Source: an uncultured Asticcacaulis sp. (GTDB taxonomy: Bacteria > Pseudomonadota > Alphaproteobacteria > Caulobacterales > Caulobacteraceae). Taken from it: a stretch of 14,463 nucleotides of DNA. Position 1 is the stretch's first letter; each line of letters starts with the position of its first letter. The notes below the pieces were generated by a model. That model was not told where the DNA came from. It did no database searches and saw only the letters and a program-made list of their open reading frames with translations. This document shows, one piece after another, positions 1-7,962 of this stretch. The translations under genes were made by a program, and so were the position numbers. The DNA lies in NCBI GenBank assembly GCA_946482045.1, contig CAMLPZ010000084.1:1-14463 (forward strand), read 5' to 3'.

Positions 1-675
1 ATGCACATCAACCTGCACAAGACCTTCTCGACGCCGCACGGCGGCGGTGGTCCAGGCGCGGGGCCGGTTGTCCTGTCGGACGCCCTGGCAGCCTATGCGC
101 CGCGTCCGTGGGTCGTGAGCAGCGCTGAAGGCTTTACGCTCGAAGAGCACGGCGAGGGGGCTTCCAAGGCCAACTTTGGCCGCATGTGCGCCTTCCACGG
201 CCAGATGGGCATGTATATCCGCGCTCTTACCTATATGCTGAGCCACGGTTCGGATGGCCTGAAGCAGGTCGCCGAGGACGCCGTGCTCAATGCCAACTAC
301 ATCAAGGCAACCTTGGGCGACGTCATGAGCGTGCCGTTCCCGGATGGTCCGTGCATGCACGAAGCCCTGTTCGACGACAGCTGGCTGGAAGGCACCGGCG
401 TGACCACGCTCGACTTCGCCAAGGCGATGATTGACGAGGGCTTCCACCCGATGACTATGTACTTCCCGCTGGTCGTCCACGGCGCCATGCTGATCGAGCC
501 GACCGAAACCGAATCGAAGGCCGAGCTCGACCGCTTCGTCGCGGTGCTGCGCGCTTTGGCTGAAGCCGCCCTCGATGGCGATGTCAAACGCTTCAAGGGC
601 GCGCCCTATCTGGCGCCCGCCAAACGCCTGGACGAGACCCGCGCGGCGCGCCAGCCAAAACTTATCCATAGCTGA
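1..675 (+). CDS. gcvPB: Glycine dehydrogenase (decarboxylating) subunit 2, C-terminal part
   Basis: This is the C-terminal half of the beta-type P protein of the glycine cleavage system. With subunit 1 it decarboxylates glycine on pyridoxal phosphate and passes the aminomethyl group to lipoylated H protein in the cytoplasm. The gene is cut by the window edge: the ATG at base 1 is an internal Met, because the reading frame opens directly on the conserved NLHKTF motif, whose Lys (residue 7 here) is the PLP Schiff-base lysine. A Gly-rich stretch (HGGGGPGAGP) follows, and the family hallmark HPMTMYFPLVVHGAMLIEPT lies near residues 150-169. It ends at TGA 673-675. The usual partners gcvT, gcvH and gcvPA would be upstream, outside the window. 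No clear terminator follows. The split P protein is normal for alphaproteobacteria of this group. Identification is firm. Confidence 0.96.
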   Translation: MHINLHKTFSTPHGGGGPGAGPVVLSDALAAYAPRPWVVSSAEGFTLEEHGEGASKANFGRMCAFHGQMGMYIRALTYMLSHGSDGLKQVAEDAVLNANYIKATLGDVMSVPFPDGPCMHEALFDDSWLEGTGVTTLDFAKAMIDEGFHPMTMYFPLVVHGAMLIEPTETESKAELDRFVAVLRALAEAALDGDVKRFKGAPYLAPAKRLDETRAARQPKLIHS

Positions 676-702
676 CGAATTTGTAACCTAAACCTGCTAG
701 CA

Positions 703-726
703 TTGTCCGTGCGGTGTCCCTATATC
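703..726 (+). promoter_or_regulatory. Candidate promoter of the small membrane protein gene at 755
   Basis: TTGTCC (703-708) and CCTATATC (719-726) resemble the Caulobacter housekeeping promoter pattern TTGACNS then GCTANAWC: 4 of 5 and 7 of 8 positions match, with a gap of 9 bases where 10-14 is usual. It lies in the 79-bp gap after gcvPB. This is pattern matching only. Confidence 0.33.
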
Positions 727-754
727 GGGATCATCACACGGGAACACGACGAAA

Positions 755-1105
755 ATGAAACTGTTGGTCAAGATGTCATTGATGCTGCTGGGCTTCGTGC
801 TCATGGCATTCGGCGTCCTGATCGCGCCGTTGCCCGGCCCGCTGGGCGTGCCCTTTTTTATTGGAGGCCTCATCCTCGTCCTGCGCAACTCGACATGGGC
901 GAAGCGCAGCTTCATCCATATGCGCCGCCGCTACCCCAAGATTTTCGGCCCTGTTCGCGCTTTGCTGCGGCCCGGCGCGAAAGTGGTGGCCCTGATGTGG
1001 CTCAACATGCTGCGCACCGAACGCCACTTCCTGCGCCGCAAGGACCGCTTCCTGTATCGTTTCCGCAGGGGTGTCTTCCGCCCGCGTCGCCCGGCCTTCG
1101 GGTAA
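755..1105 (+). CDS. Small PGPGW-like membrane protein
   Basis: A 116-residue protein with two hydrophobic segments (about residues 4-23 and 29-44) joined by a short turn with PLPGPLG. A strongly basic C-terminal half rich in Arg (about residues 45-116) is probably cytoplasmic. The proline/glycine turn followed by PFFIGGLILVLRNS resembles the short transmembrane proteins of the PGPGW type, a family without an established function, so I assign none. The ATG at 755 is chosen because the hydrophobic segment begins directly after it; the ribosome site is weak (GGGAA about 11 bases upstream). The gene stands alone: 79 bp after gcvPB with a possible promoter of its own, and an intrinsic terminator 15 bases after its stop. 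The real gene is convincing; the family assignment is moderate. Confidence 0.8.
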   Translation: MKLLVKMSLMLLGFVLMAFGVLIAPLPGPLGVPFFIGGLILVLRNSTWAKRSFIHMRRRYPKIFGPVRALLRPGAKVVALMWLNMLRTERHFLRRKDRFLYRFRRGVFRPRRPAFG

Positions 1106-1120
1106 ACGAAAAGCCAAAAC

Positions 1121-1150
1121 GCCCTTTGGATCGCTCCGAAGGGCTTTTTT
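1121..1150 (+). terminator. Rho-independent terminator after the gene at 755-1105
   Basis: A 10-bp stem (1121-1130 with 1135-1144, one G-U pair), a four-base loop TCGC, and six T residues (1145-1150). It starts 15 bases after the stop codon. Confidence 0.88.
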
Positions 1151-1179
1151 GCATTCTGGAATAACCGTGTTAACCTTCT

Positions 1180-1192
1180 CGGACATTGTCCG
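1180..1192. repeat. 13-bp palindrome overlapping the leader of the gene at 1204
   Basis: CGGACATTGTCCG is a perfect inverted repeat of two 6-base arms around one central base. A one-base centre cannot form an RNA loop, so if functional it would be a protein-binding site. It directly abuts the ribosome-binding sequence of the next gene. Its right-hand CATTGTCCG is also found at 701-709, upstream of the previous gene. Confidence 0.4.
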
Positions 1193-1203
1193 GGGAGGGG
1201 CGC

Positions 1204-1590
1204 ATGATCTTGGAAATGCAGGCTGTCGCAGACACGCTGGAATCTGCCGTGCCGTGGGACGTTTTCACTTATGCTGGACCAATCACCAAGCTGACCATGC
1301 TCATTAGTCTGATTGCGGGTGGGGCCGGGTTGATCCTGGCGATACTGCGTCAGGCCTCGAGAGGGCGGCATTCCGGCTTGCTGAGTGGCCTCGGCCTTAC
1401 GGGACTGCTTTTCGGGGGGCTGGGCGCACTCTACACGGGCGCAATGGCCTACATGGCAGCCAAGGCAACCCACACGACCAATCTGCTTGTTATGCTGCCG
1501 TCGATCATTGAGGCCGTTTACACCTTTCTCTTTGGTTTGCTGGCATGGTTGATCTCGGTATGGGGTAATGCTGGCGCCAAACGCGGATAA
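1204..1590 (+). CDS. Hypothetical three-helix inner membrane protein
   Basis: A 128-residue hydrophobic protein with three probable membrane segments at about residues 30-48, 58-85 and 98-120. A basic loop (RQASRGRH, about 49-56) separates the first two and suggests a cytoplasmic turn. The last helix is followed by a short polar tail ending AKRG. I do not recognise the family. The arrangement vaguely recalls small MotA/ExbB-like proton-channel proteins, but no family motif is visible, so this is only a thought. The ATG at 1204 is preferred over the TTG at 1186 because GGAGG (1194-1198) lies five bases before it. It has terminators on both sides and is therefore probably a single-gene unit. 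Confidence 0.72.
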   Translation: MILEMQAVADTLESAVPWDVFTYAGPITKLTMLISLIAGGAGLILAILRQASRGRHSGLLSGLGLTGLLFGGLGALYTGAMAYMAAKATHTTNLLVMLPSIIEAVYTFLFGLLAWLISVWGNAGAKRG

Positions 1591-1593
1591 AGA

Positions 1594-1627
1594 AAAGGCC
1601 CGGAGCGAACCCCGGGCCTTTGTCTTT
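1594..1627. terminator. Bidirectional terminator between the gene at 1204 and atpF
   Basis: A perfect 10-bp stem, AAAGGCCCGG (1594-1603) with CCGGGCCTTT (1612-1621), and an 8-base loop. A T-rich stretch follows on the plus strand (TGTCTTTT), and the minus strand reads TTTTCTTT after the stem. It starts 3 bases after the plus-strand stop and 23 bases beyond the atpF stop, so it serves both converging units. Confidence 0.9.
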
Positions 1628-1644
1628 TCGATAGATGGTGCTGC

Positions 1645-2136
1645 TTACGAGAAGCGGCCTTCCAGCTGTCCGATCGCCTTGTCGACCGCTGGGTCGGCAC
1701 CCAGGCCGGCCGTGCGTTCGATCAGGATGGTCTCGGCCAGTTGCGTCGCCAGTTCGGCGGCGGCGGCCTTGACGTCGGCGGCAGCGCGTGCCTCGGCCTG
1801 GGCGATCTTGCGTTCGGCCTGTTCCTCGCGGCGCTTGATCGTCTCGGCCAGCTTGACGCGGGCTTCCTCGGTCAGGCGTTGCGCCTGCTCTTCAGCCAAG
1901 GCGATGATCTCCTTGGCCTTCAGTTCAGCTTCCTGGCGCTGGGCCTTGATGCTGTTGAGCAGGTCGGTCGCTTCCTGGCGGATGCGCACGGCTTCATCCA
2001 GTTCGGCGCGGACGGCTTTGCCGGTATCGCCGAGGCTCTTCCAGATGGCGCCCGGAACGCCGGCAATGACCAGGATCAGGAAGAAGATCAGCAGGCCAAC
2101 TCGGACCCAGAATTCGGGATCGGCGAAATTGAACAT
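1645..2136 (-). CDS. atpF: Fo ATP synthase subunit b
   Basis: A 163-residue b subunit, part of the peripheral stalk that holds F1 against the a subunit. It has a short N-terminus, a single membrane helix at about residues 11-30 (VGLLIFFLILVIAGVPGAIW), then a long charged, Ala/Glu/Arg-rich helix (about 40-150) typical of the dimerising stalk. The start is ATG at 2134-2136, four bases after the stop of the b' gene, so the two are probably translationally linked. It is the last gene of the Fo cluster and is closed by the shared terminator at 1594-1627. Separation of Fo from F1 genes is usual in alphaproteobacteria. The pairing with a b' gene and the smaller size mark this as b. Confidence 0.95.
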   Translation of the reverse strand: MFNFADPEFWVRVGLLIFFLILVIAGVPGAIWKSLGDTGKAVRAELDEAVRIRQEATDLLNSIKAQRQEAELKAKEIIALAEEQAQRLTEEARVKLAETIKRREEQAERKIAQAEARAAADVKAAAAELATQLAETILIERTAGLGADPAVDKAIGQLEGRFS

Positions 2137-2140
2137 GATC

Positions 2141-2794
2141 TTATACCTTCTGCTGGGCGGAACGCAGGGCTGCCTGCGTCGCTGCCTTGCCGGTCAGCTT
2201 CTGCACCAGGGCCGAGGCCGTTTCCGAAGCGATGTCGCGGACGTGGCTCATAGCTTCGTCGCGGGCGGCCTTGATGCGGGTCTCGGCTTCCGACAGACGG
2301 GCGTTCAGCTTGACGTCTTCCGCAGCCTGGGCCGCCGCGATTTCCGCGTTCGACTTGGCAATGGCCTCAGCCGCCATCTTCTTGGACAGGGCTTGGGCCG
2401 CGGTGGTTTCAGCCGCGGCTTCCTTGGCCTGGGCTTCGGCCTCGTCGCGGTTGGCGCGGGCATTGGCCAGGTCCTCGGCGATCGTGGCGCCGCGCGTATC
2501 GATGACCTTACGCAGGCGCGGCACGAAGACGCGGCCGACCATAACGTAAAGCACCAGGAATACGATCACCAGCCAGACGATCTGTCCACCCCAATGCTGG
2601 GTATCCAGCTGGGGCAGACCGCCCGACCCGTGCTCGGCGCCATGTTCGGTCGTTTCCGTAACATGGTCCGACGCAACACCGTGCGGCTCGGTTTCAGCAA
2701 AAGGCACCGTCGAATCCCCGGCCAACGCTTGCGCGGACACAGGCGTGTCGGCGGCAGCGAGTGGCGCGGCTTCGGGTGAGGTTGCGGCGTACAT
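2141..2794 (-). CDS. atpF2: Fo ATP synthase subunit b' with long N-terminal extension
   Basis: A 217-residue b' subunit (also called atpG or atpX in some genomes), forming the heterodimeric peripheral stalk with b. The membrane helix is at about residues 71-88 (QIVWLVIVFLVLYVMVGRVF), followed by the family-like PRLRKVIDTRGATI and a long Ala/Glu-rich coiled-coil region (about 105-205). It differs from b by its place directly after atpE and by the motif after the helix. Unusual is the roughly 60-residue polar N-terminal stretch before the helix, rich in Ala, Glu, Thr and His, which has no hydrophobic signal. The start is ATG 2792-2794; a shorter start before the helix is not obvious, since no in-frame Met follows for a long way. 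It lies 25 bases after atpE. Confidence 0.93.
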   Translation of the reverse strand: MYAATSPEAAPLAAADTPVSAQALAGDSTVPFAETEPHGVASDHVTETTEHGAEHGSGGLPQLDTQHWGGQIVWLVIVFLVLYVMVGRVFVPRLRKVIDTRGATIAEDLANARANRDEAEAQAKEAAAETTAAQALSKKMAAEAIAKSNAEIAAAQAAEDVKLNARLSEAETRIKAARDEAMSHVRDIASETASALVQKLTGKAATQAALRSAQQKV

Positions 2795-2819
2795 GTCGTG
2801 TCCCTGAGCCTTTATCGGC

Positions 2820-3071
2820 TCAACCGAAGAGGATCAGGAGGGCGACGACGAACGCGAAGATGCCGAGCGCTTCGGTCAGCGCCATGCCGATGAACAGGTT
2901 GGTTTGCTGTTCCTTGGCGGCCGACGGGTTGCGCAGGGCGCCGTTGAAGAAGTTACCGAACAGGATGCCGAGGCCGATACCGGCGCCGATCATGCCGAAG
3001 GTCGCGATACCAGCGCCGATGAATTGCAGGCCGCTTGCGATCGCCTGAGCGGATTGAAGGTCCAAAGCCAT
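2820..3071 (-). CDS. atpE: Fo ATP synthase subunit c (proteolipid)
   Basis: An 83-residue hairpin of two membrane helices (about 14-41 and 56-81), joined by the polar loop with RNPS (47-50). It forms the rotating c-ring. The proton-carrying carboxylate is Glu67 in [16 protein letters not shown]. Residues around it are Ala/Leu rather than the Ser/Thr/Gln set of sodium-type rings, so it is inferred to be proton-driven. The start is ATG 3069-3071 with a good ribosome site (GGAG on the minus strand upstream). It lies 32 bases after atpB, within the same unit. Confidence 0.97.
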   Translation of the reverse strand: MALDLQSAQAIASGLQFIGAGIATFGMIGAGIGLGILFGNFFNGALRNPSAAKEQQTNLFIGMALTEALGIFAFVVALLILFG

Positions 3072-3103
3072 GGAAAAACTCCGTTAGTCAGAAAGGATAA
3101 AGG

Positions 3104-3865
3104 TTAGTGGTGGCCGATATTGACCACGTCACCGAGATAGACGCAGGCCAGAACCGCAAACACAAAGGCTTGCAGGTATGCGACCAGGAATTCGAGGGTA
3201 GTGAGGGCGACGATGGCCGACACCGGGATGATCGCACCGAGCATGCCACCCATGCCGAGCCCCGCCAGCGAGATGACAAAGCCGGCGAAGACCTTGAGAA
3301 CGATGTGGCCGCCGACCATGTTACCGAAGAGACGAAGGGCCAGGGTAATCGGGCGCACGAAGAAGGAGATGATTTCGATCGGAATGATCAGCGGCACCAG
3401 GTACCAGGGCACGCCCGACGGCAGGAACAGCTTGAAGAAGCCGAGACCGTGACGGAACAGGCCGTAGAGGATGACCAGACCGATCGTCATGACGGCCAGC
3501 GTGATGGTCACTGCCAGCTGCGACGTCGCCGTGAAGTAGGTGAACATGCCAACCAGGTTACAGCCGAGGATGAACAGGAACAGGGTCAGGACGTAGGGCA
3601 GGAATTTGCGGCCGTCATGCCCGATGATCGACTCCACCATATTGTCGATCAGGGTGAACAGGCCTTCGGCCATGACCTGGCCGCGCCCCGGCACGATTTC
3701 GGCGCGGGCGGTGGTCAGGGTGAAGAACAGCAGCGTAAGTCCAACGGCGATCAGCATCGCCAGCACCGAATTGGTGATCGACATGTCGATCGTCTGTCCG
3801 AAGACTTCCACAGCCGGAAGGTCGACGACCTTCTGGATCTGGAACTGGTGCATTGGGTCGGCCAT
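3104..3865 (-). CDS. atpB: Fo ATP synthase subunit a
   Basis: A 253-residue polytopic membrane protein that forms the two proton half-channels next to the c-ring. The essential arginine is Arg178 in the motif ITLALRLFGNMVGGH (173-187). The last helices carry EFLVAYLQAFVFAVL with the channel Gln232, and the C-terminus ends in GHH. Several hydrophobic segments (about 32-50, 90-110, 117-137, 155-172, 176-220, 223-247) match the family. The start is ATG 3863-3865 with AGAGG upstream on the minus strand; an in-frame Met5 is possible but less well placed. The 126-bp gap between atpI and atpB is longer than others in this cluster and holds the palindrome CCGGCGCCGG (3893-3902), so an extra promoter or processing site there is possible. 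Confidence 0.97.
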   Translation of the reverse strand: MADPMHQFQIQKVVDLPAVEVFGQTIDMSITNSVLAMLIAVGLTLLFFTLTTARAEIVPGRGQVMAEGLFTLIDNMVESIIGHDGRKFLPYVLTLFLFILGCNLVGMFTYFTATSQLAVTITLAVMTIGLVILYGLFRHGLGFFKLFLPSGVPWYLVPLIIPIEIISFFVRPITLALRLFGNMVGGHIVLKVFAGFVISLAGLGMGGMLGAIIPVSAIVALTTLEFLVAYLQAFVFAVLACVYLGDVVNIGHH

Positions 3866-3991
3866 GAGCCTCTTAAACCTCTTGGATGCGGTCCGGCGCC
3901 GGTAGTGCGCGAACGCGAGTAATTCAGTAATGCGGCTGGGAGCGCCGGCTTGGTGTCCTTACAAGGTGCCGCCCGCGCGGAACACCCGCGT

Positions 3992-4297
3992 TCAGCGTGA
4001 CTGGCTTGACTTGATGATCGCGTACATAGCCACAATCATCCCCAGAATGGTCCCGACAATCATTCCCCACGGTGGAGCGTGGAAAATATAGGTGTCGGCA
4101 AGCCAGCCCAGTCCCAAACCTCCCAGAATGCCCCCCAGCAGTTCGCCAAGGACCTGAAAGCCCTTGTTGGCGCCGACTTCCGCGCTGGGGTCGACCGTCT
4201 TGCGTCTGCGCGCTTCGATCGCCTTCAGGCGCCGGTCGAGATCGTCCAAATCGTCCGTCTTCGACCCATCGGGGGGTTCTTCTGTCACGTTCAGCAC
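3992..4297 (-). CDS. atpI: AtpI/AtpZ-type Fo assembly protein
   Basis: A 101-residue protein with a charged N-terminal part (DDLDDLDRRLKAIEARRRK, about 15-33) and two membrane helices (about 47-68 and 76-95) with the Gly-rich GGILGGLGLGWLAD. This is the usual make-up of the AtpI/AtpZ family at the head of Fo clusters, thought to help c-ring assembly or cation transport. The start is not certain: GTG at 4295-4297 or GTG three codons later (4286-4288). Neither has a strong ribosome site. It is the first gene of the Fo group, 165 bp after smc on the same strand. Confidence 0.85.
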   Translation of the reverse strand: MLNVTEEPPDGSKTDDLDDLDRRLKAIEARRRKTVDPSAEVGANKGFQVLGELLGGILGGLGLGWLADTYIFHAPPWGMIVGTILGMIVAMYAIIKSSQSR

Positions 4298-4341
4298 CTA
4301 ACAGGCGGATAACAGTTGTTACCCGTCTTCGAACGGCGCGG

Positions 4342-4370
4342 AACCTACTCAAGGAGGGCTGAAAGGTCAA
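4342..4370 (-). promoter_or_regulatory. Candidate promoter of the Fo ATP synthase genes
   Basis: In the 165-bp gap between smc and atpI the minus strand has TTGACC (4365-4370) and, after 17 bases, TAGGTT (4342-4347). The -35 is good and the -10 weak (3 of 6). No intrinsic terminator is visible after smc, so read-through from smc is an alternative. The rest of the gap (4298-4462) holds nothing else I can name. Confidence 0.35.
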
Positions 4371-4462
4371 GCAATTGCGGCGCAATTCTCGCCGATTGTC
4401 ACAATTGACGGTGAAGCGGTGGGGAAATCTGCGGAATTGCCGGAAAAATAAAGGAAAAACAG

Positions 4463-7400
4463 TCAGGCCACGTTCTCGGCGACCAGGGCTTCGGCCTGCG
4501 ACAGATCGACGCTGACCAGTTGCGACACGCCGCGTTCGGACATTGTCACGCCGAACAGCCTGTCCATGCGCGACATGGTGACGGGGTTGTGGGTGATGGC
4601 GATGAAGCGCGTCTTGGTGCGGCTGCGCATCTCGGCCAGCAAGCGGCAATAGCGGTCGACATTGGCGTCGTCCAGCGGCGCATCGACTTCGTCGAGCACG
4701 CAGACCGGCGCCGGATTGGCCAAGAAGACTCCGAAGATCAGAGCTGTAGCCGTCAGCGCCTGCTCGCCACCCGACATCAGGCTCATGGTCGACAGCCGCT
4801 TACCTGGCGGACAAGCGTAGATTTCGAGGCCGGCCTCCAGCGGGTCCTCCGACTCGACAAGGCGCAGCTCCGCCGAGCCGCCGCCGAACAGTGTAACGAA
4901 CAGGGTCTTGAAGTGCTCGTGGATGATTTCGAACGCCGCCAGAAGGCGCTCCCGGCCTTCGGCGTTCAGTTCGTCGATGCCGTCGCGCAGCTTGGCGATG
5001 GCGGTGATCAGATCCGAACGTTCCTTGGACAGGGTGTCGAGGCGTGATTCGTATTCGGACGCCTCTTCCTCGGCGCGCAGGTTGACCGCGCCCAGGGCAT
5101 CGCGCTCCTTTTCCAGCCCCGACAACAGCGATTCGGCGCCCGAAGCGTCGGCCGGGGTGGCGATGGCTTCTTCTTTAAGGCGCTTGCCGAGATCGTCTGG
5201 CGTGCCGCCGGTCTGGTCGAGGATGACGGCTTCGATCTCTGCGGCGCGGCCCTGGATGGCTTCAAGGCGCGCGGCGGTGCCGGCGCGTTCTTCGCGGGCG
5301 GCGGCTGCGGTCGTTTCCGCGCCGCGCACGTTGATGTCGGCGTCTCGGCGGGCGGACTCCGCGGCATTCAACCTGTCGCGCGCTTCGCTGAGGCGCTTTT
5401 GGGCGATCTCGATCTGGTCGACCAGAGCTATGCGGCGGGTTTCGAACTCGGCCGGTGCGGCCTGCGCCTTGCTGAGGGCCTCGCGGCTCTTCGCCTCGCT
5501 CTTTTCAAGTTCGGCCAGACGGTTGCCGGAATCCCCCGTGCGCCGCGTCCAGTCGGCCAGTTCACGGCTGAGGTTGCGTTCACGGCCTTCGCGGGCCTGG
5601 CGGTCGCGGGCTTCCTGGTCGAGCTGGGCGCGCGCCGCCATGACGGCCTGACGGTGCGTATCGGCCAGCCGGCGGGCCTGGACCAGCATGTCGTTCATCG
5701 CTTCGGCCTGGCCGGACTGCGACTGGCTGGCCATGGCGGCCTTGTACAGGTGCTCGATCTCCTTATGATCGGATTCGAGGCGAGTCAGGCTGGCGTCAAG
5801 ATGTTCGCGTCGCGCCTCGTACTGGGTCTGGGCGCGCAGACGGTCGTCGTGGGCCTGCTGGCGGGCACGGGCGGCGCGTTCGAGATCGGGTAGTTTCTGG
5901 CGCGCCTGCCGCAAAGCCTCTTCATGCTTGCGCTGGGCGTCGGCGGCCTCGACCTGCGCCTTCTGGGCGGCGGCCTGGCGTGGCTTTAAGCCATCGATTT
6001 CCGTCTCCAGCTCTTCCAGCCTGTTGCGTTGCGCCAGCCGGACGGCGGCGGGCTTGGGCGCCTTGGCGCGAACGATCAAGCCATCCCAGCGCCACAGGTC
6101 GCCTTCCCTTGAGACCAGGCGGGCGCCTACCGGTAACATCGCCTGGAGACGGTCGCCGTCTCCTTGCGCGACGACGCCAATCGTCGACAGGCGAAGAGCC
6201 AGTGCGTCGGGAGCGCGAACGTGCTGACTCAACGGCTCAACGCCCAAGCTCGACAGGTCCATTTTCGCTGCGCGGCTTTCAAAGCCCTCTGTCCAGAAGG
6301 CCAGCTTGTCCAGGGCGCCGGCCTTGGACAGCGTCAGGTTGAGGTCATCGCCGAGCGCCGCGGCCAGCGCCAGCTCAAAGCCCTTGTCCGGGCGCACCTG
6401 ATCGAGCACCGGCTGGCCTGCCGTTTTTTGCGGACCGCTGAGGATCTGGCTCAAGCCGCGCGCTTCGGCGGTCAGGCGGCCCAACTGGTCTTCCAGTTCG
6501 CGCGCGGATTTCCGCGCCTGCGCCTCGGCATTGACCAGTTCAACGCGGCCGTTTTCCAGCCCCTCGGCGTCCTTGCGGGCGGCTTCCAGTTGCGCCAACG
6601 CGTTGGCAGCTTCGTTGCGCAGGCGTTCAAGCGCGTCATAGTCGAAATTGCCAAGCGCCTTGCGCTCGTTCATTGCCTGCGTCAGCTGCGCGCTCAGGCG
6701 GTCATAACGCGATTTCGCCTCTTGAAGACGAGAGGCTTCGAGCTTCTGGCGTTCCTGCAAGGCGGCCTGCTGCGCCGCCAGCACTTCGATGGCCTTGTCG
6801 GCGTTGACGCGCTTTTCTTCAGCTTCGTCGAGCGCGCGCTTCAGTTCCGGTTCGCGCGACGGGGCATCGGCAATCTCTTGGCGGACGCGAGCCAGCAGAG
6901 ATTGCAGACGCTCCATCTGGACCGAGCCATCCGACGACAGGTCGAGTTCGCGCTGCTGGTCAGTCTTGATCCGGCTCAACTCACCTTTCAGCCGCTCGAT
7001 CTCGGTGGCGATCTGCTTTTCCTCGAGGTCGAGCCGTTCCTTTTCGATGTTGAGGCGGTGCATGACCGTGGCGGCGACGGCCTCTTCTTCGCGTAAGGGC
7101 GGCACGGCCTCGGTCGCGTTGATCGCTTCGGTCTGCGCCGCGGCGGCGGCCTTTGCGGTCTCTTCGACTCGCTGCGAGAGGGCCTGCATTTCCAGGACCG
7201 TGGCTTCCAGCAGGCCGCGCACTTCAAGCCACTTGGCGTGCAGGATTGACTTTTGCAGGGCGCGAATCTCGGCCGAGATCTTGCGGTACTTTTCCGCCTG
7301 GCGCGATTCGCGCTTCAGTCGCGACAAGGCGGTATCGAGTTCGCGGGCGATGTCTTCGAGGCGCGCCAGGTTGGCTTCGGCGGCGGTCAGGCGCAATTCG

Positions 7401-7939
7401 GCTTCGTGGCGTCGTGTGTGCAGGCCCGAGACACCGGCGGCTTCTTCCAGGACGCGGCGGCGGTTCTGTGGTTTCGCGCCGATCAGTTCCGAAATCTGGC
7501 CCTGGCGGACCAAGGCGGGCGAATTGGCGCCGGTCGAAGCGTCGGCGAACAGGAGTTGCACGTCGCGGGCGCGCACCTCCTTGCCATTGATGCGATAGCT
7601 TGAGCCCGCGCCGCGATCGATGCGGCGGGCGACGTCCAGCACCGGCTGATCGGTAAAGGGCTGGGGCGCCAGGCGCTCGGCATTGTCGATCGTGAGCGTG
7701 ACTTCGGCCCAGTTGCGCGATGGCCGCTTGTCCGATCCAGCGAAGATGACGTCGTCCATGCCGGCGCCGCGCATCGCCTTGGCCGAGGTGGCGCCCATAA
7801 CCCAGCGCAGGGCTTCCAGAAGGTTCGACTTGCCGCACCCGTTCGGCCCGACAATGCCGGTCAGCCCCGGATCGATGCGGAACTCTGTCGCATCGACGAA
7901 GGACTTAAATCCTGACAGTTTGAGCTTCTGGAACTGCAA
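4463..7939 (-). CDS. smc: Chromosome segregation ATPase SMC
   Basis: A 1158-residue SMC protein, the ATP-driven DNA-loop extruder that organises and separates the chromosome with ScpA and ScpB. The N-terminal head starts QFQKLKLSGFKSF and carries Walker A GPNGCGKSN (31-39). Two long Glu/Ala/Arg-rich coiled coils (about 165-495 and 655-1010) flank a hinge domain (about 500-650). The C-terminal head has the signature LMSGGEQ (1054-1060), Walker B VCVLDEVD (1079-1086) and the switch histidine in ITHNP (about 1116-1120). Length is normal. The start is a TTG (7937-7939): the family's N-terminus begins exactly there, AAAGG lies seven bases upstream, and an in-frame stop lies only six codons before it. 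It follows the third dsbA-like gene by 165 bp on the same strand. Confidence 0.97.
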   Translation of the reverse strand: MQFQKLKLSGFKSFVDATEFRIDPGLTGIVGPNGCGKSNLLEALRWVMGATSAKAMRGAGMDDVIFAGSDKRPSRNWAEVTLTIDNAERLAPQPFTDQPVLDVARRIDRGAGSSYRINGKEVRARDVQLLFADASTGANSPALVRQGQISELIGAKPQNRRRVLEEAAGVSGLHTRRHEAELRLTAAEANLARLEDIARELDTALSRLKRESRQAEKYRKISAEIRALQKSILHAKWLEVRGLLEATVLEMQALSQRVEETAKAAAAAQTEAINATEAVPPLREEEAVAATVMHRLNIEKERLDLEEKQIATEIERLKGELSRIKTDQQRELDLSSDGSVQMERLQSLLARVRQEIADAPSREPELKRALDEAEEKRVNADKAIEVLAAQQAALQERQKLEASRLQEAKSRYDRLSAQLTQAMNERKALGNFDYDALERLRNEAANALAQLEAARKDAEGLENGRVELVNAEAQARKSARELEDQLGRLTAEARGLSQILSGPQKTAGQPVLDQVRPDKGFELALAAALGDDLNLTLSKAGALDKLAFWTEGFESRAAKMDLSSLGVEPLSQHVRAPDALALRLSTIGVVAQGDGDRLQAMLPVGARLVSREGDLWRWDGLIVRAKAPKPAAVRLAQRNRLEELETEIDGLKPRQAAAQKAQVEAADAQRKHEEALRQARQKLPDLERAARARQQAHDDRLRAQTQYEARREHLDASLTRLESDHKEIEHLYKAAMASQSQSGQAEAMNDMLVQARRLADTHRQAVMAARAQLDQEARDRQAREGRERNLSRELADWTRRTGDSGNRLAELEKSEAKSREALSKAQAAPAEFETRRIALVDQIEIAQKRLSEARDRLNAAESARRDADINVRGAETTAAAAREERAGTAARLEAIQGRAAEIEAVILDQTGGTPDDLGKRLKEEAIATPADASGAESLLSGLEKERDALGAVNLRAEEEASEYESRLDTLSKERSDLITAIAKLRDGIDELNAEGRERLLAAFEIIHEHFKTLFVTLFGGGSAELRLVESEDPLEAGLEIYACPPGKRLSTMSLMSGGEQALTATALIFGVFLANPAPVCVLDEVDAPLDDANVDRYCRLLAEMRSRTKTRFIAITHNPVTMSRMDRLFGVTMSERGVSQLVSVDLSQAEALVAENVA

Positions 7940-7958
7940 CGAAGGGCCTTTGAGCCAT
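7905..7958 (-). other. 17-codon upstream reading frame overlapping the smc start
   Basis: On the minus strand an ATG at 7956-7958 opens a reading frame of 17 codons in a frame different from smc. It runs through the smc ribosome site and the TTG start and stops with TAA (7905-7907) inside smc. The ATG lacks a clear ribosome site. It may be chance, or it may limit initiation at the weak TTG. Confidence 0.25.
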
Positions 7959-7962
7959 TAAA

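Noticed and set aside
662..670. TTATCCATA, one mismatch from a DnaA box
   Set aside because: A single copy inside the last codons of gcvPB, with no cluster and no AT-rich region; not evidence of an origin.
1151..1176. GTTAACC before the gene at 1204 as a CtrA site
   Set aside because: Only one TTAA half-site is present; no second TTAA at seven bases.
1568..2779. Plus-strand open frame of about 400 codons opposite atpF and the b' gene
   Set aside because: It is the antisense of two certain ATP synthase genes, has a low-complexity Ser/Arg/Ala/Gly composition, and crosses both genes. Long antisense frames are common in high-GC DNA with strong third-position bias.
3107..3922. Plus-strand open frame of about 270 codons opposite atpB, rich in Asp, Glu, Gln and His
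   Set aside because: It mirrors the hydrophobic codons of subunit a on the other strand and has no independent support.
6164..7096. Plus-strand open frame of about 310 codons inside smc
   Set aside because: Antisense to the SMC coiled coil, with no recognisable domain and no ribosome site; explained by codon bias.
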